DNA from: JBGTLA01 sp041744375
GTDB lineage: Bacteria > Actinomycetota > Acidimicrobiia > Spongiisociales > ZC4RG35
Length of the DNA: 58,036 nt
Direction of reading: 5' to 3'
Assembly: GCA_041744375.1 (NCBI GenBank)
Contig: JBGTLA010000185.1
Location: 1-58,036, forward strand
A program made the position numbers and the translations under genes. Every line of letters begins with the position of its first letter. Positions within the stretch are counted from its first letter, which is position 1. Below the pieces are notes generated by a model. It worked only from the letters and a program-made list of their open reading frames with translations, had not been told where the DNA came from and did not search any database. Positions 1-8,583 of the stretch are shown in pieces.

Positions 1-15
1 ATGAACGGCTTATCG

Positions 16-55
16 GGTTTGGTCGGAGGCGGCATCAACCGCCTCCGACCAAACC
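16..55 (-). terminator. Hairpin terminator after smpB
   Basis: A perfect 17-bp inverted repeat (arms 16-32 and 39-55) with a 6-nt loop begins one base beyond the smpB stop codon. No clear T-run follows on either strand, so this is either a high-GC intrinsic terminator without a U-tract, as is common in actinobacteria, or an RNA-stabilising hairpin. It closes the minus-strand block that starts at secA. Confidence 0.65.
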
Positions 56-511
56 TCATCTCACCCGGCGGGTGGCCCGCTGCATCTCTCGTTCGTGCTC
101 CTTGGCGCGAATGTCACGGCGCTTGTCGACAGTTCTCTTGCCCTTGCCCAGCCCGATCTGGATTTTGGCCTTTCCGTCTGAGAAGTAGAGGCGCATTGGG
201 ACCAGCGTGAGGCCTTTTTCGGCGAGCCCGCCGGCGATACGGTCGATCTCATGTCGTTTCATGAGAAGCTTGCGGGTGCGCTCTGGGTTGTGACCCCCAT
301 CGCGAGCAAAGGCGTAAGGGGCGATGTACATACCTACCAACCACACCTCACCGTCGCGGATCTGACCGAAACTGTCCTTCAGGTCGGCCCGGCCCGCTCG
401 GAGACTCTTCACCTCAGATCCCGTGAGGACCAGGCCGGCCTCCCACTCGTCGACGATCTCGAAATCGAAACGCGCCCGCCGATTCGTGGCGATGACTTTG
501 ATGTCGCTCAT
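56..511 (-). CDS. smpB: SsrA-binding protein SmpB
   Basis: SmpB binds tmRNA and delivers it to stalled ribosomes for trans-translation. The 151-residue product has the typical layout: N-terminal MSDIKVIATNRRA, the motif LTGSEVKSLRAG, a central RKLLMKRHEI segment, and a basic C-terminal tail (KRRDIRAKEHEREMQRATRR) that mimics a tRNA anticodon stem in the decoding centre. An upstream in-frame start would add 28 residues, but the family begins at this Met, and its ATG overlaps the stop of the M23 peptidase gene (ATGA), implying translational coupling. The partner ssrA gene is not in the window and may lie just beyond base 1. Confidence 0.96.
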   Translation of the reverse strand: MSDIKVIATNRRARFDFEIVDEWEAGLVLTGSEVKSLRAGRADLKDSFGQIRDGEVWLVGMYIAPYAFARDGGHNPERTRKLLMKRHEIDRIAGGLAEKGLTLVPMRLYFSDGKAKIQIGLGKGKRTVDKRRDIRAKEHEREMQRATRRVR

Positions 512-1698
512 CCGAGATACGACGAGGGATCGACGGGGCGTCCACCTACCAGAGTCTCGAAGTGGAGATGAGGGCCCGTGCAATACCCGGTGCATCCCAC
601 GTACCCGACTATCTGTCCGCGCTGTACCTGTTGGCCGGCCGAGACCGCCACCGAGGATTGATGGGCGTAGAGGGTGGCCAGGCCGCCTCCGTGATCGATG
701 ACGACTGCGTTCCCGTATCCGCCCCGAATCCCCGCCGACACGACGACTCCGGCTTCCGCCGCCACGATCGGCTCTCCGGTCGCCGCCCGCATGTCCCAGC
801 CCGTGTGAAGCCTCCTCGTCCCGAAGATCGGGTGGATGCGATATCCGTATGGCGAGGTGACGGCACCGGGCACCGGACGCAGGAGGAGGCCCGAAGGCTG
901 CTCCCCCGACGCCGGGCGGGCGGCCAGCTCGGCCTCCAGTGCTGCCGCATCGGCCTCGAGGCCCTGCTTGTGCTGTTCGAACGAGGAGATGTCGGCGGTG
1001 ATGGCCGCCACCAGTCGCTCTGCCTCGGCGGCCGCGTTGGCCGCTTCGGCCCGGAGACCGTCGACACGCTCGACTTCCTCGGCCTGGCGGAGGCGCTTGA
1101 GGTCGAGGTCCGCCAACATGACCTCACGCACCTGGCGCTGCTCGTCGAGGATCGTCTGCTGACGCTCCTCTTCTGTCTCGAGGATGGACAGCTGACGGAA
1201 GAGTTGAGCGCTGTCACCCACGGCACCGTCGACATATGCAAATCCAATGGTTGCCTCGGCGGCGTCGGCGAACCCGAAGAGCCGGGTCCCGGCGGTGGAG
1301 GCGTTCATGTAGAGCTCCACCACCTGACGGGACAAGGACTCTTTGGTCTGGGACTTCTGTAGCCGGGTGACGGCCAAGGCCGACTCGAAATGGTCCATCA
1401 GCCGTTGGACTCGCTCCAACTCGGCCTCTTCGGCCGCGATCTCCGACTCGGTGGCCGTCAACGCCGCCTGGGCGGCCTGGACCTGGCCAACCAGATCTTC
1501 CAACCGCGTACGTGCGGCCAGCACCTGCTGGCCGGCCTCCGTCTTGGCCGCCTCCGCAGATTCGATCTGGCTGCTGAGCTGCTCGATCCGCTCCCGAACC
1601 TCTTCCAGCTCGGCTTCGGTGTTGCCGAGGGCGGTAGTGGCCATCACCAGACTCGCCATCAGCGCCATCCCCGCCAACACCAGTCTTGGCATGCTCAC
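508..1698 (-). CDS. Coiled-coil M23 (LytM) peptidoglycan endopeptidase, FtsX-coupled
   Basis: A 396-residue secreted protein. A signal peptide (about residues 1-25, ending TTALG) precedes a long heptad-rich coiled coil (about 27-250) and a C-terminal LytM/M23 domain (about 280-396). The zinc ligands look complete: H298 and D302 in HTGWD, and H377/H379 in GPHLHFE. Start is GTG, overlapping the ftsX stop (GTGA); an ATG two codons downstream is an alternative. Being translationally coupled to ftsEX and having a coiled coil, it is probably the hydrolase or activator controlled by FtsEX during division. Unlike E. coli EnvC, whose LytM site is degenerate, this copy should be able to cleave peptide crosslinks itself (inference). 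Confidence 0.9.
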   Translation of the reverse strand: MSMPRLVLAGMALMASLVMATTALGNTEAELEEVRERIEQLSSQIESAEAAKTEAGQQVLAARTRLEDLVGQVQAAQAALTATESEIAAEEAELERVQRLMDHFESALAVTRLQKSQTKESLSRQVVELYMNASTAGTRLFGFADAAEATIGFAYVDGAVGDSAQLFRQLSILETEEERQQTILDEQRQVREVMLADLDLKRLRQAEEVERVDGLRAEAANAAAEAERLVAAITADISSFEQHKQGLEADAAALEAELAARPASGEQPSGLLLRPVPGAVTSPYGYRIHPIFGTRRLHTGWDMRAATGEPIVAAEAGVVVSAGIRGGYGNAVVIDHGGGLATLYAHQSSVAVSAGQQVQRGQIVGYVGCTGYCTGPHLHFETLVGGRPVDPSSYLG

Positions 1699-2636
1699 AC
1701 CGGCTCGAGTGCCCGCCTCGACCCGGCGGGGCGCGCACCATCGGCCTCACGGAGATATCGACTCAGGCCCAGAAGGCTCCCGAGGACTCCAGCGGCCGCC
1801 CCGAACAACAGGAACACGACTCCCCAGCGCAGGAAGAACGTGCCCGGTATTTGCAAGTTGATCAGTTGGATTCCCACCCCGGCCCCCGCCAGGTTCTGGG
1901 CGGCCACCCACACCGCAAACACGGCCAGCGCAGCTCCCACGATGCCTTCGATGAGACCCTCCAACAAGAAAGGAATACGGATGAACCAGTTCGACGCCCC
2001 CACCAACTTCATGATCGACACCTCGTCGCGGCGAGCGTATATGGCCAGTCGGATCGTGTTGGCGATGAGGATGACTGCAGATGCACCCAGCACGATGGCT
2101 AACCCGATGCCCAAGAGATTGAGGACCCCAGAGACCGCCGAGATCTGCTCGATCTCCTGGGCCGCCGAAGAGATCTTGTTGATGAGCTGCACGTGCTGTT
2201 GTAGCCGGAACTCCACCGCCTGGTACTGATCGATGTCGCTCAGCTCGATGCGGATGGAGGCGGGCAGGACGGTCGGGTTCTCCAGGATCTCCAGCATGTC
2301 GGGGTCGCTGGCGAAGATCTGCTGATATTCCTCATAGGCGGCCGTCTTGTCGATGTAGTAGGCGTTGGCCACCTCGTCCCAGGTCTGCACCTCCGCCATC
2401 AGCGCCTGATGGGCATCGGCCGGCACCCCGTCTCGTCCGGCGTCGTTGAGGAACACGATGATGTGGACACCCTCCTGCCAGGCGAGGGTGTTGATCCGCA
2501 CCAACTCGTTGACCGCCAGCGCCCCAAAGGCGAGCCCCAATGAGATGAATACTGCCAAGATCGCTCCCACCACCACCAAGAGGTTGCGGCGCAGGTTGAC
2601 GAGAGCTTCGCGCAGAAGGAAGGCGGCTCGGCTCAT
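1695..2636 (-). CDS. ftsX: Cell division protein FtsX
   Basis: FtsX is the membrane half of the FtsEX ABC-type complex, which transmits ATP hydrolysis by FtsE to periplasmic peptidoglycan hydrolases. The 313-residue product has the FtsX pattern: an N-terminal cytoplasmic segment, a first transmembrane helix (about residues 15-38), a large extracytoplasmic domain (about 40-170, with PTVLPASIRIEL), and three further helices near 185-205, 230-255 and 275-300. The motif YARRDEVSIMKLVGAS is a strong family signature. An open frame extends 70 residues upstream inside ftsE, but the ATG at 2636 overlaps the ftsE stop (ATGA) and matches the family start. Confidence 0.95.
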   Translation of the reverse strand: MSRAAFLLREALVNLRRNLLVVVGAILAVFISLGLAFGALAVNELVRINTLAWQEGVHIIVFLNDAGRDGVPADAHQALMAEVQTWDEVANAYYIDKTAAYEEYQQIFASDPDMLEILENPTVLPASIRIELSDIDQYQAVEFRLQQHVQLINKISSAAQEIEQISAVSGVLNLLGIGLAIVLGASAVILIANTIRLAIYARRDEVSIMKLVGASNWFIRIPFLLEGLIEGIVGAALAVFAVWVAAQNLAGAGVGIQLINLQIPGTFFLRWGVVFLLFGAAAGVLGSLLGLSRYLREADGARPAGSRRALEPV

Positions 2637-3325
2637 GTCTCCGCCGCCGTCTCGTAACGGCCGGCGACCTCGTCTCGGAGCATGCTTCCGTTGGCGAGCT
2701 GCACCACCCGTCTTTGCATGGCGTCGACGATGGCGTGGTCGTGAGTGGCCATGACCACGGTGGTGCCAGTGCGGTTGATCCTGTCGAGGAGTTTCATGAT
2801 TCCCACCGAGGTGGCCGGATCGAGGTTCCCAGTCGGCTCGTCGCACAGCATGATGGGGGGACGATTGACGAACGCTCGAGCTACCGAGACCCGCTGTTGC
2901 TCGCCACCGGATAGTTGGCGGGGATAGCGGGCCCCCTTGTCGGAGAGGCCGACGAGATCCATGACCTGTTGCACCTGCGGACCGATCACCGAGCGCGGCC
3001 GGCCCAGCACCTCGAGGGCGAAGGCCACGTTCTCCTCCACGGTCTTGTTGGGGAGTAGCTTGAAGTCTTGAAACACCGTGCCGATGGAGCGTCGCAGGAA
3101 CGGGACCTTCCAGCTGGGAAGGGTGGTGATGTCCTTGCCGGCAACGAAGATCGAGCCCCTCGTCACACTCTCCTCACGCAGCATGAGTCTGATCAGTGTG
3201 GATTTGCCCGAACCGGACGGGCCGACGAGGAACACGAACTCCCCCTTGGGAATTTCTAGAGAGATATCTCGGACGGCCACAGAGCCACCCTCATAGACCT
3301 TGGTTACATCCTGAAGTCGGATCAT
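2633..3325 (-). CDS. ftsE: Cell division ATP-binding protein FtsE
   Basis: The ABC ATPase partner of FtsX, 230 residues. Visible motifs: Walker A GPSGSGKST (about 36-44), Q-loop region VFQDFKLL (about 85), signature LSGGEQQRVSVARA (about 138), Walker B PPIMLCDEPTGNLDP (about 157) and switch His in VMATHDHAIVD. It starts at an ATG 18 bases downstream of a perfect 20-bp palindrome and is followed with overlap by ftsX and the M23 gene, forming an ftsEX-effector operon. The order prfB-ftsE-ftsX-smpB is common in actinobacteria. Confidence 0.96.
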   Translation of the reverse strand: MIRLQDVTKVYEGGSVAVRDISLEIPKGEFVFLVGPSGSGKSTLIRLMLREESVTRGSIFVAGKDITTLPSWKVPFLRRSIGTVFQDFKLLPNKTVEENVAFALEVLGRPRSVIGPQVQQVMDLVGLSDKGARYPRQLSGGEQQRVSVARAFVNRPPIMLCDEPTGNLDPATSVGIMKLLDRINRTGTTVVMATHDHAIVDAMQRRVVQLANGSMLRDEVAGRYETAAET

Positions 3326-3342
3326 GACGGCGGAACCTCAGT

Positions 3343-3362
3343 GTGCCAGACGCGTCTGGCAC
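3343..3362. promoter_or_regulatory. 20-bp perfect palindrome upstream of ftsE
   Basis: GTGCCAGACGCGTCTGGCAC is a perfect 20-bp palindrome lying 17 bases upstream of the ftsE ATG, in the 128-bp prfB-ftsE spacer. It could be a repressor operator or, in RNA, a hairpin close to the ribosome-binding region. No regulator is identified. Confidence 0.4.
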
Positions 3363-3453
3363 CTCGGGGGATTGTCGAACGGTACCAGCGGACCGAACAA
3401 ATCAGGGATTTGCGACAGCGACACCGGCCCGGCTCCGGGGCGTCGGAAGGGGC

Positions 3454-4576
3454 TCAGGTCCGTTCGTGCCCGGCCCGACGCCAGCGCAGATAGGCCTCCA
3501 CGAATTCCATCAGGTCCCCGTCCAGCACGGCATCGATGTTGCCCACCTCGAGATCGGTGCGGAGATCCTTGACCATCTGGTAGGGCTGGAGCACGTACGA
3601 ACGAATCTGACGGCCCCAAGCCGCCTCTCCTTGCTCACCCCGAATCGAGTCGAGGTGGGCTAGATGCTCGAGGCGTGCCCGCTCCGCCAGGCGAGCCTTG
3701 AGCATCGCCATCGCCCGAGCCTTGTTTTGCAGCTGAGAGCGCTCGTTCTGACATTGGGCGACGATCCCGGTGGGGAGATGGGTGATCCTGACGGCGGAAT
3801 CGGTCGTGTTCACGTGCTGGCCCCCCGCCCCCTGGCTCCGATAGGTATCGATGCGCAACTCATCGTCGCGAATCTCGATATCGGCGTCCTCGCCGAGGTC
3901 GGGAACCAAATCGACCCCTGCGAAGGAGGTCTGCCGGCGGGCGTTGCCGTCGAACGGACTGATCCGGACCAGCCGGTGCACTCCTCGCTCCGACTCGAGC
4001 ATTCCGTACGCCCGGTCGCCCCGCACGGTGAGCGTGGCGGATTTGATGCCTGCCTCCTCACCTTCGGTGATCTCCTCGACGGTCACCGAGAAACCTTGAT
4101 CGGACAGGAAGCGTTGGTACATGCGGACCAGCATCTCGGCCCAGTCCTGGGCATCCACCCCCCCGGCGCCGGCGTGCACCGAAAAGATGGCGTCGTAGTC
4201 GTCGTACTCCTCGAAGAACAACGACTCGAGCTCGAGATGATCCAGCTCCTTGGACACTTGAGCCAGTTCGGCGTCGGCCTCCGCACGGTTGGCATCGTCA
4301 TCGGCTTCCGACGCCATCTCCCACAGCACCTCGGCGTCCGCGATCTGCTGTTCCAGCGACGCCACCAGGGCGAAGAGGCCCTCGTAGCGGGCCAGGGTCT
4401 GCGTAACGCGACGTGCCTCGTTGGCGTCGTCCCACAACTCGGGCGACGAGGCCCGATCTCTCAGCTCGCTGAGCTCGACTTCCTTGCCGGGGAGGTCAAA
4501 GGAACCTCCGGGCTTCGCTGAGGCGATCGCGCAGAGACGCTATCGAGGCGCGGGGGTTCGTCTCAGAAGAGGTCAT
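3454..4576 (-). CDS. prfB: Peptide chain release factor 2 (programmed +1 frameshift)
   Basis: RF2 terminates translation at UGA and UAA. The gene begins with ATG at 4576; 26 codons (MTSSETNPRASIASLRDR...RRFL) run to an in-frame TGA at 4498-4496. A shift of +1 at CTT-TGA-C resumes with Asp and continues for 347 codons to the stop at 3454, giving 373 residues. The site is canonical: an SD-like GGAGG at 4509-4505, a three-base spacer TTC, the slippery CTT, then TGA followed by C. RF2 marks are the SPF tripeptide in VRISPFDGNARR and the GGQ loop in QGAGGQHVNTTDS. A simple open-frame call would start at an internal TTG (4437) and lose about 46 residues. The frameshift is the well-known autoregulatory device of bacterial prfB. 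Confidence 0.95.
4495..4509 (-). promoter_or_regulatory. prfB: prfB programmed +1 frameshift signal
   Basis: Read on the minus strand: GGAGG, TTC, CTT, TGA, C. The internal Shine-Dalgarno-like element is three bases from the P-site CTT codon, the same spacing as in E. coli prfB. Low RF2 slows termination at TGA and favours slippage into the productive frame. Confidence 0.93.
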
Positions 4577-4616
4577 GATCACTCGAGTTTACCAGCCGAC
4601 AGGAAGGGGACGGATC

Positions 4617-7253
4617 TCACGCCACCGCACCATGGCAACGTTTGTACTTGTTCCCGCTCCCGCACGGGCAGGGATCGTTGCGACCGATCTTCTCACTGGT
4701 CACCGGCTCCCGCCGCTGGGGCTGAGACGCATTGGCCTGGACCCGCTGCGGCCCGGCAGACACCAAGGCGGGCGCCGACGGCTCCGGCTCGGCGAGCTGA
4801 ACGTGGAACAGATAACGAACCGCGTCGCGCTTGACCGACTCGACCATCTCCTGAAACATGTCGTAGCCCTCGCGCTGGTACTCGGTGAGCGGGTCTCGCT
4901 GGCCCATTGCCCGCAGCCCGATACCGGCCCGGAGGTAATCCATCTCTGAGAGGTGCTCGCGCCACTTGTTGTCGATGATCGACAGCATGACCGACTTCTC
5001 GACCTGCCGCATCACCTCCGTTCCCAATTCCTCCTCTCGGGCGTCGTATGCCGACAACGCCTGCTCGACGGCCGTGTCGACGAGGGAATCGAAGGACAGA
5101 GTGCCACCGAGAACTTCCGGCGACAGATCGGCGTCGTAGATCAATCCGAGTTCGCGGTTGACGCCTTCCCAATCCCATTGGGCTGTGGGAAGGTCACCCA
5201 CTGCTTCGGCCAGCGTCTCGGTGACGGCGTGTTCGATCCAGTCGTCGACGAGTTCCTCTCCAGCTTGGTTGTCGAGAATGGATGCCCGCCAGCTGTAGAC
5301 GACCTCACGCTGGCGATTCATGACCTCGTCGTACTTGAGGACGTTCTTGCGGATCTCGAAGTTCTGGGACTCGACTTGTCGTTGCGCCCGTTCGACCGCA
5401 CTGTTGACCCACTTGTGCTCGATGGGCATGTCGTCGGGGATCTTGAGACGCTCCATGATCGATTCCACCCGTTCACCCTGGAAACGACGCATCAGGTCGT
5501 CGCGCAGCGACAAATAGAAACGGGATTCGCCCGGGTCGCCCTGACGACCAGAGCGGCCCCGCAACTGGTTGTCGATCCGCCGGGACTCGTGGCGTTCGGT
5601 ACCGATCACGTACAGTCCGCCGGCTTCGAGGACCCGAGCCTTGTCCGGGGCGATTTCGGCGGTGAATTTCTCGGTCAGCTCGGCGAGGCGCTCGTCATAG
5701 TCTTCGTCGGTCGGTCCCGCCCCTTGGCGCTTCAACTCCGCTTTGGCCATCCCTTCGGGATTGCCCCCCAGCATGATGTCGACGCCGCGACCGGCCATGT
5801 TGGTGGCCACCGTCACCGCGCCGGGCCGTCCCGCCTGGGCGATGATGTCGGCCTCCCGGGCATGGGCCTTGGCGTTGAGCACTTCGTGCGGTATCCCTCG
5901 CTTCGAAAAGAGTCGCGAGAGCGTCTCCGACTTCTCGATGGAGACGGTTCCCAACAGCACCGGCTGTAGGTCGGCATGTCGAACGGCGACGTCGTCGGCC
6001 ACCGCCTCGAACTTGGCCTCCTCGGTCTTGTAGACCAGGTCGGGCTGGTCGGCCCGAGCTGTGGGTCTGTTGGTGGGGATGACCACTACCTCCACCTTGT
6101 AGATTTGGGCCAGCTCAGCTGCTTCGGTTTCGGCAGTGCCGGTCATGCCGGCGAGCTTCTCGTACAGGCGAAAATAGTTCTGCAAGGTGATGGTTGCCAG
6201 CGTCTGGTTCTCCGACTTGATGGCCACACCCTCTTTGGCCTCGATGGCCTGGTGGAGGCCCTCCGAGTATCGCCGGCCTTCGAGCACGCGCCCGGTGAAC
6301 TCGTCGACGATCTTCACCTCCCCTTGGTCTAAGAGATACTCCACATCTCGGTGGTAGAGCTCTTTGGCCTTGAGGGCCGACTCCATGTGATGCACGAGGT
6401 CGACGGCGGCGTGGTCGTACAGATTCTCCACGCCCACGGCACGCTCCACCGCCGACACGCCTTCTTCTGTGACCAGGACCTGGCGCTTCTTCTCGTCGAC
6501 CTCGTAGTGGACGTCCGGCTGGAGGCGGGAAGCGATGCGAGCGAAGTCCTGGTACCACTTGGCGGAATCGGCCAGCCGTCCTGAGATGATGAGAGGGGTG
6601 CGCGCCTCGTCCACGAGGATGGAATCGACCTCGTCGACGATGGCGTAATGGTGACCACGGTGCACCATATCCTTGCGCCGCATCGCCATGTTGTCGCGCA
6701 GGTAGTCGAAGCCAAACTCGTTGTTGGTGCCGTACGTGATGTCGGCTGCATAGGCAGGACGACGTTCTTCGGGGGTCATTCCCGACTGGATGAGGCCCAC
6801 CTCGAGCCCGAGGAACCGGTGTATGTTCCCCATCCATGCCGCGTCTCTCGACGCCAGGTAGTCGTTGACGGTGACGAGGTGCACTCCGTGGCCACCCAGG
6901 GCGTTGAGATAGGCCGGCATCGTCGAGACAAGGGTCTTTCCTTCACCCGTCTTCATCTCGGCGACCATCCCGACGTGGAGAGCGGCTGCTCCTACGAGCT
7001 GGACGTCGAAATGTCGCTGTCCGAGCACCCGCTTGGCCGCCTCTCTCACGGCGGCGAAGGCCTCGACCATGAGGTCGTCGAGGCTCGCTCCGTTGGACAC
7101 CCGGTCGCGGAACTCCACAGTCTTGGCTGCCAGATCGGAGTCGGAGAGGGCTTCGAAGGAGGACTCGACCTCGTTGACCGCCGTAGCAACCGATTCGAAG
7201 GCTTTGAGGCTCCGCCCCTCACCGATGTTCAGGATCTTGGAGAAGAGGGACAT
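4617..7253 (-). CDS. secA: Protein translocase ATPase SecA
   Basis: SecA drives post-translational protein export through SecYEG. The 878-residue product has Walker A MKTGEGKT (residues 100-107), the DEAD-type DEVD box (207-210), the segment TNMAGRGVDIMLGG of the second nucleotide fold, the arginine-rich ESRRIDNQLRGRSGRQGDPG motif, and a C-terminal zinc-binding tail CPCGSGNKYKRCHG. Full length and intact. A TAGAAT box lies just upstream. prfB follows 40 bases downstream, so secA probably leads the minus-strand block. Confidence 0.98.
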   Translation of the reverse strand: MSLFSKILNIGEGRSLKAFESVATAVNEVESSFEALSDSDLAAKTVEFRDRVSNGASLDDLMVEAFAAVREAAKRVLGQRHFDVQLVGAAALHVGMVAEMKTGEGKTLVSTMPAYLNALGGHGVHLVTVNDYLASRDAAWMGNIHRFLGLEVGLIQSGMTPEERRPAYAADITYGTNNEFGFDYLRDNMAMRRKDMVHRGHHYAIVDEVDSILVDEARTPLIISGRLADSAKWYQDFARIASRLQPDVHYEVDEKKRQVLVTEEGVSAVERAVGVENLYDHAAVDLVHHMESALKAKELYHRDVEYLLDQGEVKIVDEFTGRVLEGRRYSEGLHQAIEAKEGVAIKSENQTLATITLQNYFRLYEKLAGMTGTAETEAAELAQIYKVEVVVIPTNRPTARADQPDLVYKTEEAKFEAVADDVAVRHADLQPVLLGTVSIEKSETLSRLFSKRGIPHEVLNAKAHAREADIIAQAGRPGAVTVATNMAGRGVDIMLGGNPEGMAKAELKRQGAGPTDEDYDERLAELTEKFTAEIAPDKARVLEAGGLYVIGTERHESRRIDNQLRGRSGRQGDPGESRFYLSLRDDLMRRFQGERVESIMERLKIPDDMPIEHKWVNSAVERAQRQVESQNFEIRKNVLKYDEVMNRQREVVYSWRASILDNQAGEELVDDWIEHAVTETLAEAVGDLPTAQWDWEGVNRELGLIYDADLSPEVLGGTLSFDSLVDTAVEQALSAYDAREEELGTEVMRQVEKSVMLSIIDNKWREHLSEMDYLRAGIGLRAMGQRDPLTEYQREGYDMFQEMVESVKRDAVRYLFHVQLAEPEPSAPALVSAGPQRVQANASQPQRREPVTSEKIGRNDPCPCGSGNKYKRCHGAVA

Positions 7254-7263
7254 ACTTCCTCGG

Positions 7264-7269
7264 ATTCTA
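7264..7269 (-). promoter_or_regulatory. Probable -10 element of secA
   Basis: TAGAAT on the minus strand fits the actinobacterial -10 consensus TANNNT. A start site seven bases downstream would give a leader of only about four bases before the secA ATG. A GAGGA sequence lies in the same interval and could instead act as an SD for a transcript from further upstream. No convincing -35 is seen. Confidence 0.4.
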
Positions 7270-7324
7270 CCGGCGCACCGACCTATCTCCCCAGTGCGAC
7301 CGCTCGGTTACGGCAACGACCCGC

Positions 7325-7972
7325 TCAGGGCTCGAGCAAACCCTCGCGAATTGCGTAACGAACTGCGTCGTGGCGCGAGCCGAGGCCGAGCTTGTCGAGC
7401 ACGTTGCGTACGTGGTTCTTGACGGTGTTCTCGGAGATGAAAAGCCTATCGGCGATCTCCTTGGAGGTGTGCCCGGCAGAAATCTCGGCCAGGATCTCGA
7501 TCTCTCGCCCCGTCAACGTTGGTTTGCGCAACGCCACGACATCCCTCGTCCGTAGCAGTTGCGCCACGATGTCGAACAGTTTGGCGCCCATGGCGGGAGA
7601 CATGACCGCTCCCCCGTCCTCGACCTCTCGCATGGAATCCACGAGCCTTTCGAGAGGAGTGTCCTTGGTGAGGTAGCCCCGTGCTCCGGCTTTGACGCCG
7701 GCCAGCAGGTCTTCGGGTGACTCGGAGGACGTGAGAAGGATGACGGCCGACTGGGGCGACTCGGACACGATGGTCGACACGATCTCCAACCCGGACATTC
7801 CTGGCATGAGCACGTCCAACAAGACCAAGTCGGGTTGGTGCTGGCGAGCCAAACCAATGGCGGACATCGCGTCGGCCGCGGTTGCCACCACCGAGAAGCC
7901 GGCTTCGCCACAAGCGGCGGCCAGGGCGGCCCGGAACAGCTCGGCATCGTCGACGATCAAGACCGTTCTCAT
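7325..7972 (-). CDS. NarL/FixJ-family response regulator (orphan)
   Basis: 215 residues: N-terminal receiver domain (about 1-120) with acidic residues D8/D9 (IVDDAELF), phosphoacceptor D53 (LLDVLMPG), T81 and K103 (LTKDT), then a LuxR-type helix-turn-helix (about 150-212; LTGREIEILAEISAG, ISENTVKNHVRNVLDKL). It should be a transcription factor activated by phosphorylation. No histidine kinase is adjacent, so its sensor is unlinked. It lies between hpf and secA on the same strand; target genes are unknown. Confidence 0.92.
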   Translation of the reverse strand: MRTVLIVDDAELFRAALAAACGEAGFSVVATAADAMSAIGLARQHQPDLVLLDVLMPGMSGLEIVSTIVSESPQSAVILLTSSESPEDLLAGVKAGARGYLTKDTPLERLVDSMREVEDGGAVMSPAMGAKLFDIVAQLLRTRDVVALRKPTLTGREIEILAEISAGHTSKEIADRLFISENTVKNHVRNVLDKLGLGSRHDAVRYAIREGLLEP

Positions 7973-7985
7973 GGGCTGTGAGTGC

Positions 7986-8516
7986 TCATGACGGTTCGAT
8001 GAGGCCGAGACGCCCGTCGCGGCGCCGGTAGATGACGCTGTGCCGATCCGAGTCGGCGTTGAAGAAGAAGAAGAAGGAGTGACCGAGCATGTCCATCTGA
8101 AGGGTTGCTTCCTCCAATGTCATCGGCTTCATGACGAATTGCTTTACCTTTACGATCTCGTCGGACTCGACGGGAACAGACGCCGTCGGAGCTGAGTCCG
8201 GCTTGCGTCGCCGGTCGATGAGACGTTCCTTGAGGCGACGCAGTTGGCGTGTCAGTCGCTCGGAGGCATCGTCGAGTGCTGCTTCGAGGGTTACGGCCGA
8301 CGCTTCGATTCGGACGACCCGGCCCGATACAGCGGCCGTGAACTCGACTTGAAACCGTTCATCAGAGCGACGGGGATTGGTCGCTTCCGAAATCTCGACG
8401 TCCACGCGATCGACGGCCTGTTCGAAGACGCGCCCCGCGTGCTCCACCCGTTCGAGCGTTTCGGATCGCTGACGATCGGTAAGGCTGACGTTGCGACCTT
8501 GAACGATGATTTCCAC
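7986..8516 (-). CDS. hpf: Ribosome hibernation promoting factor, long form
   Basis: 176 residues. The N-terminal S30AE/HPF domain (about 1-105; MEIIVQGRNVSLTDR) binds the 30S subunit near the decoding site. After a linker, the C-terminal domain (about 118-176; EIVKVKQFVMKPMTLEEA...GRLGLIEPS) mediates 100S ribosome dimer formation, the hallmark of long HPF. Start is GTG at 8516. In mycobacteria an hpf gene also lies near secA, and the comF neighbour here is consistent with that arrangement. Confidence 0.94.
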   Translation of the reverse strand: MEIIVQGRNVSLTDRQRSETLERVEHAGRVFEQAVDRVDVEISEATNPRRSDERFQVEFTAAVSGRVVRIEASAVTLEAALDDASERLTRQLRRLKERLIDRRRKPDSAPTASVPVESDEIVKVKQFVMKPMTLEEATLQMDMLGHSFFFFFNADSDRHSVIYRRRDGRLGLIEPS

Positions 8517-8583
8517 CAGATGGCCTCCAGGTTGCCGTGAACTCCCCCGGGCAGGCTAGTCACGTCATCGGGGGCCGATCTGA

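Noticed and set aside
3454..4437. prfB starting at TTG 4437
   Set aside because: It drops the conserved N-terminal domain; the upstream ORF and canonical frameshift signal explain the missing residues.
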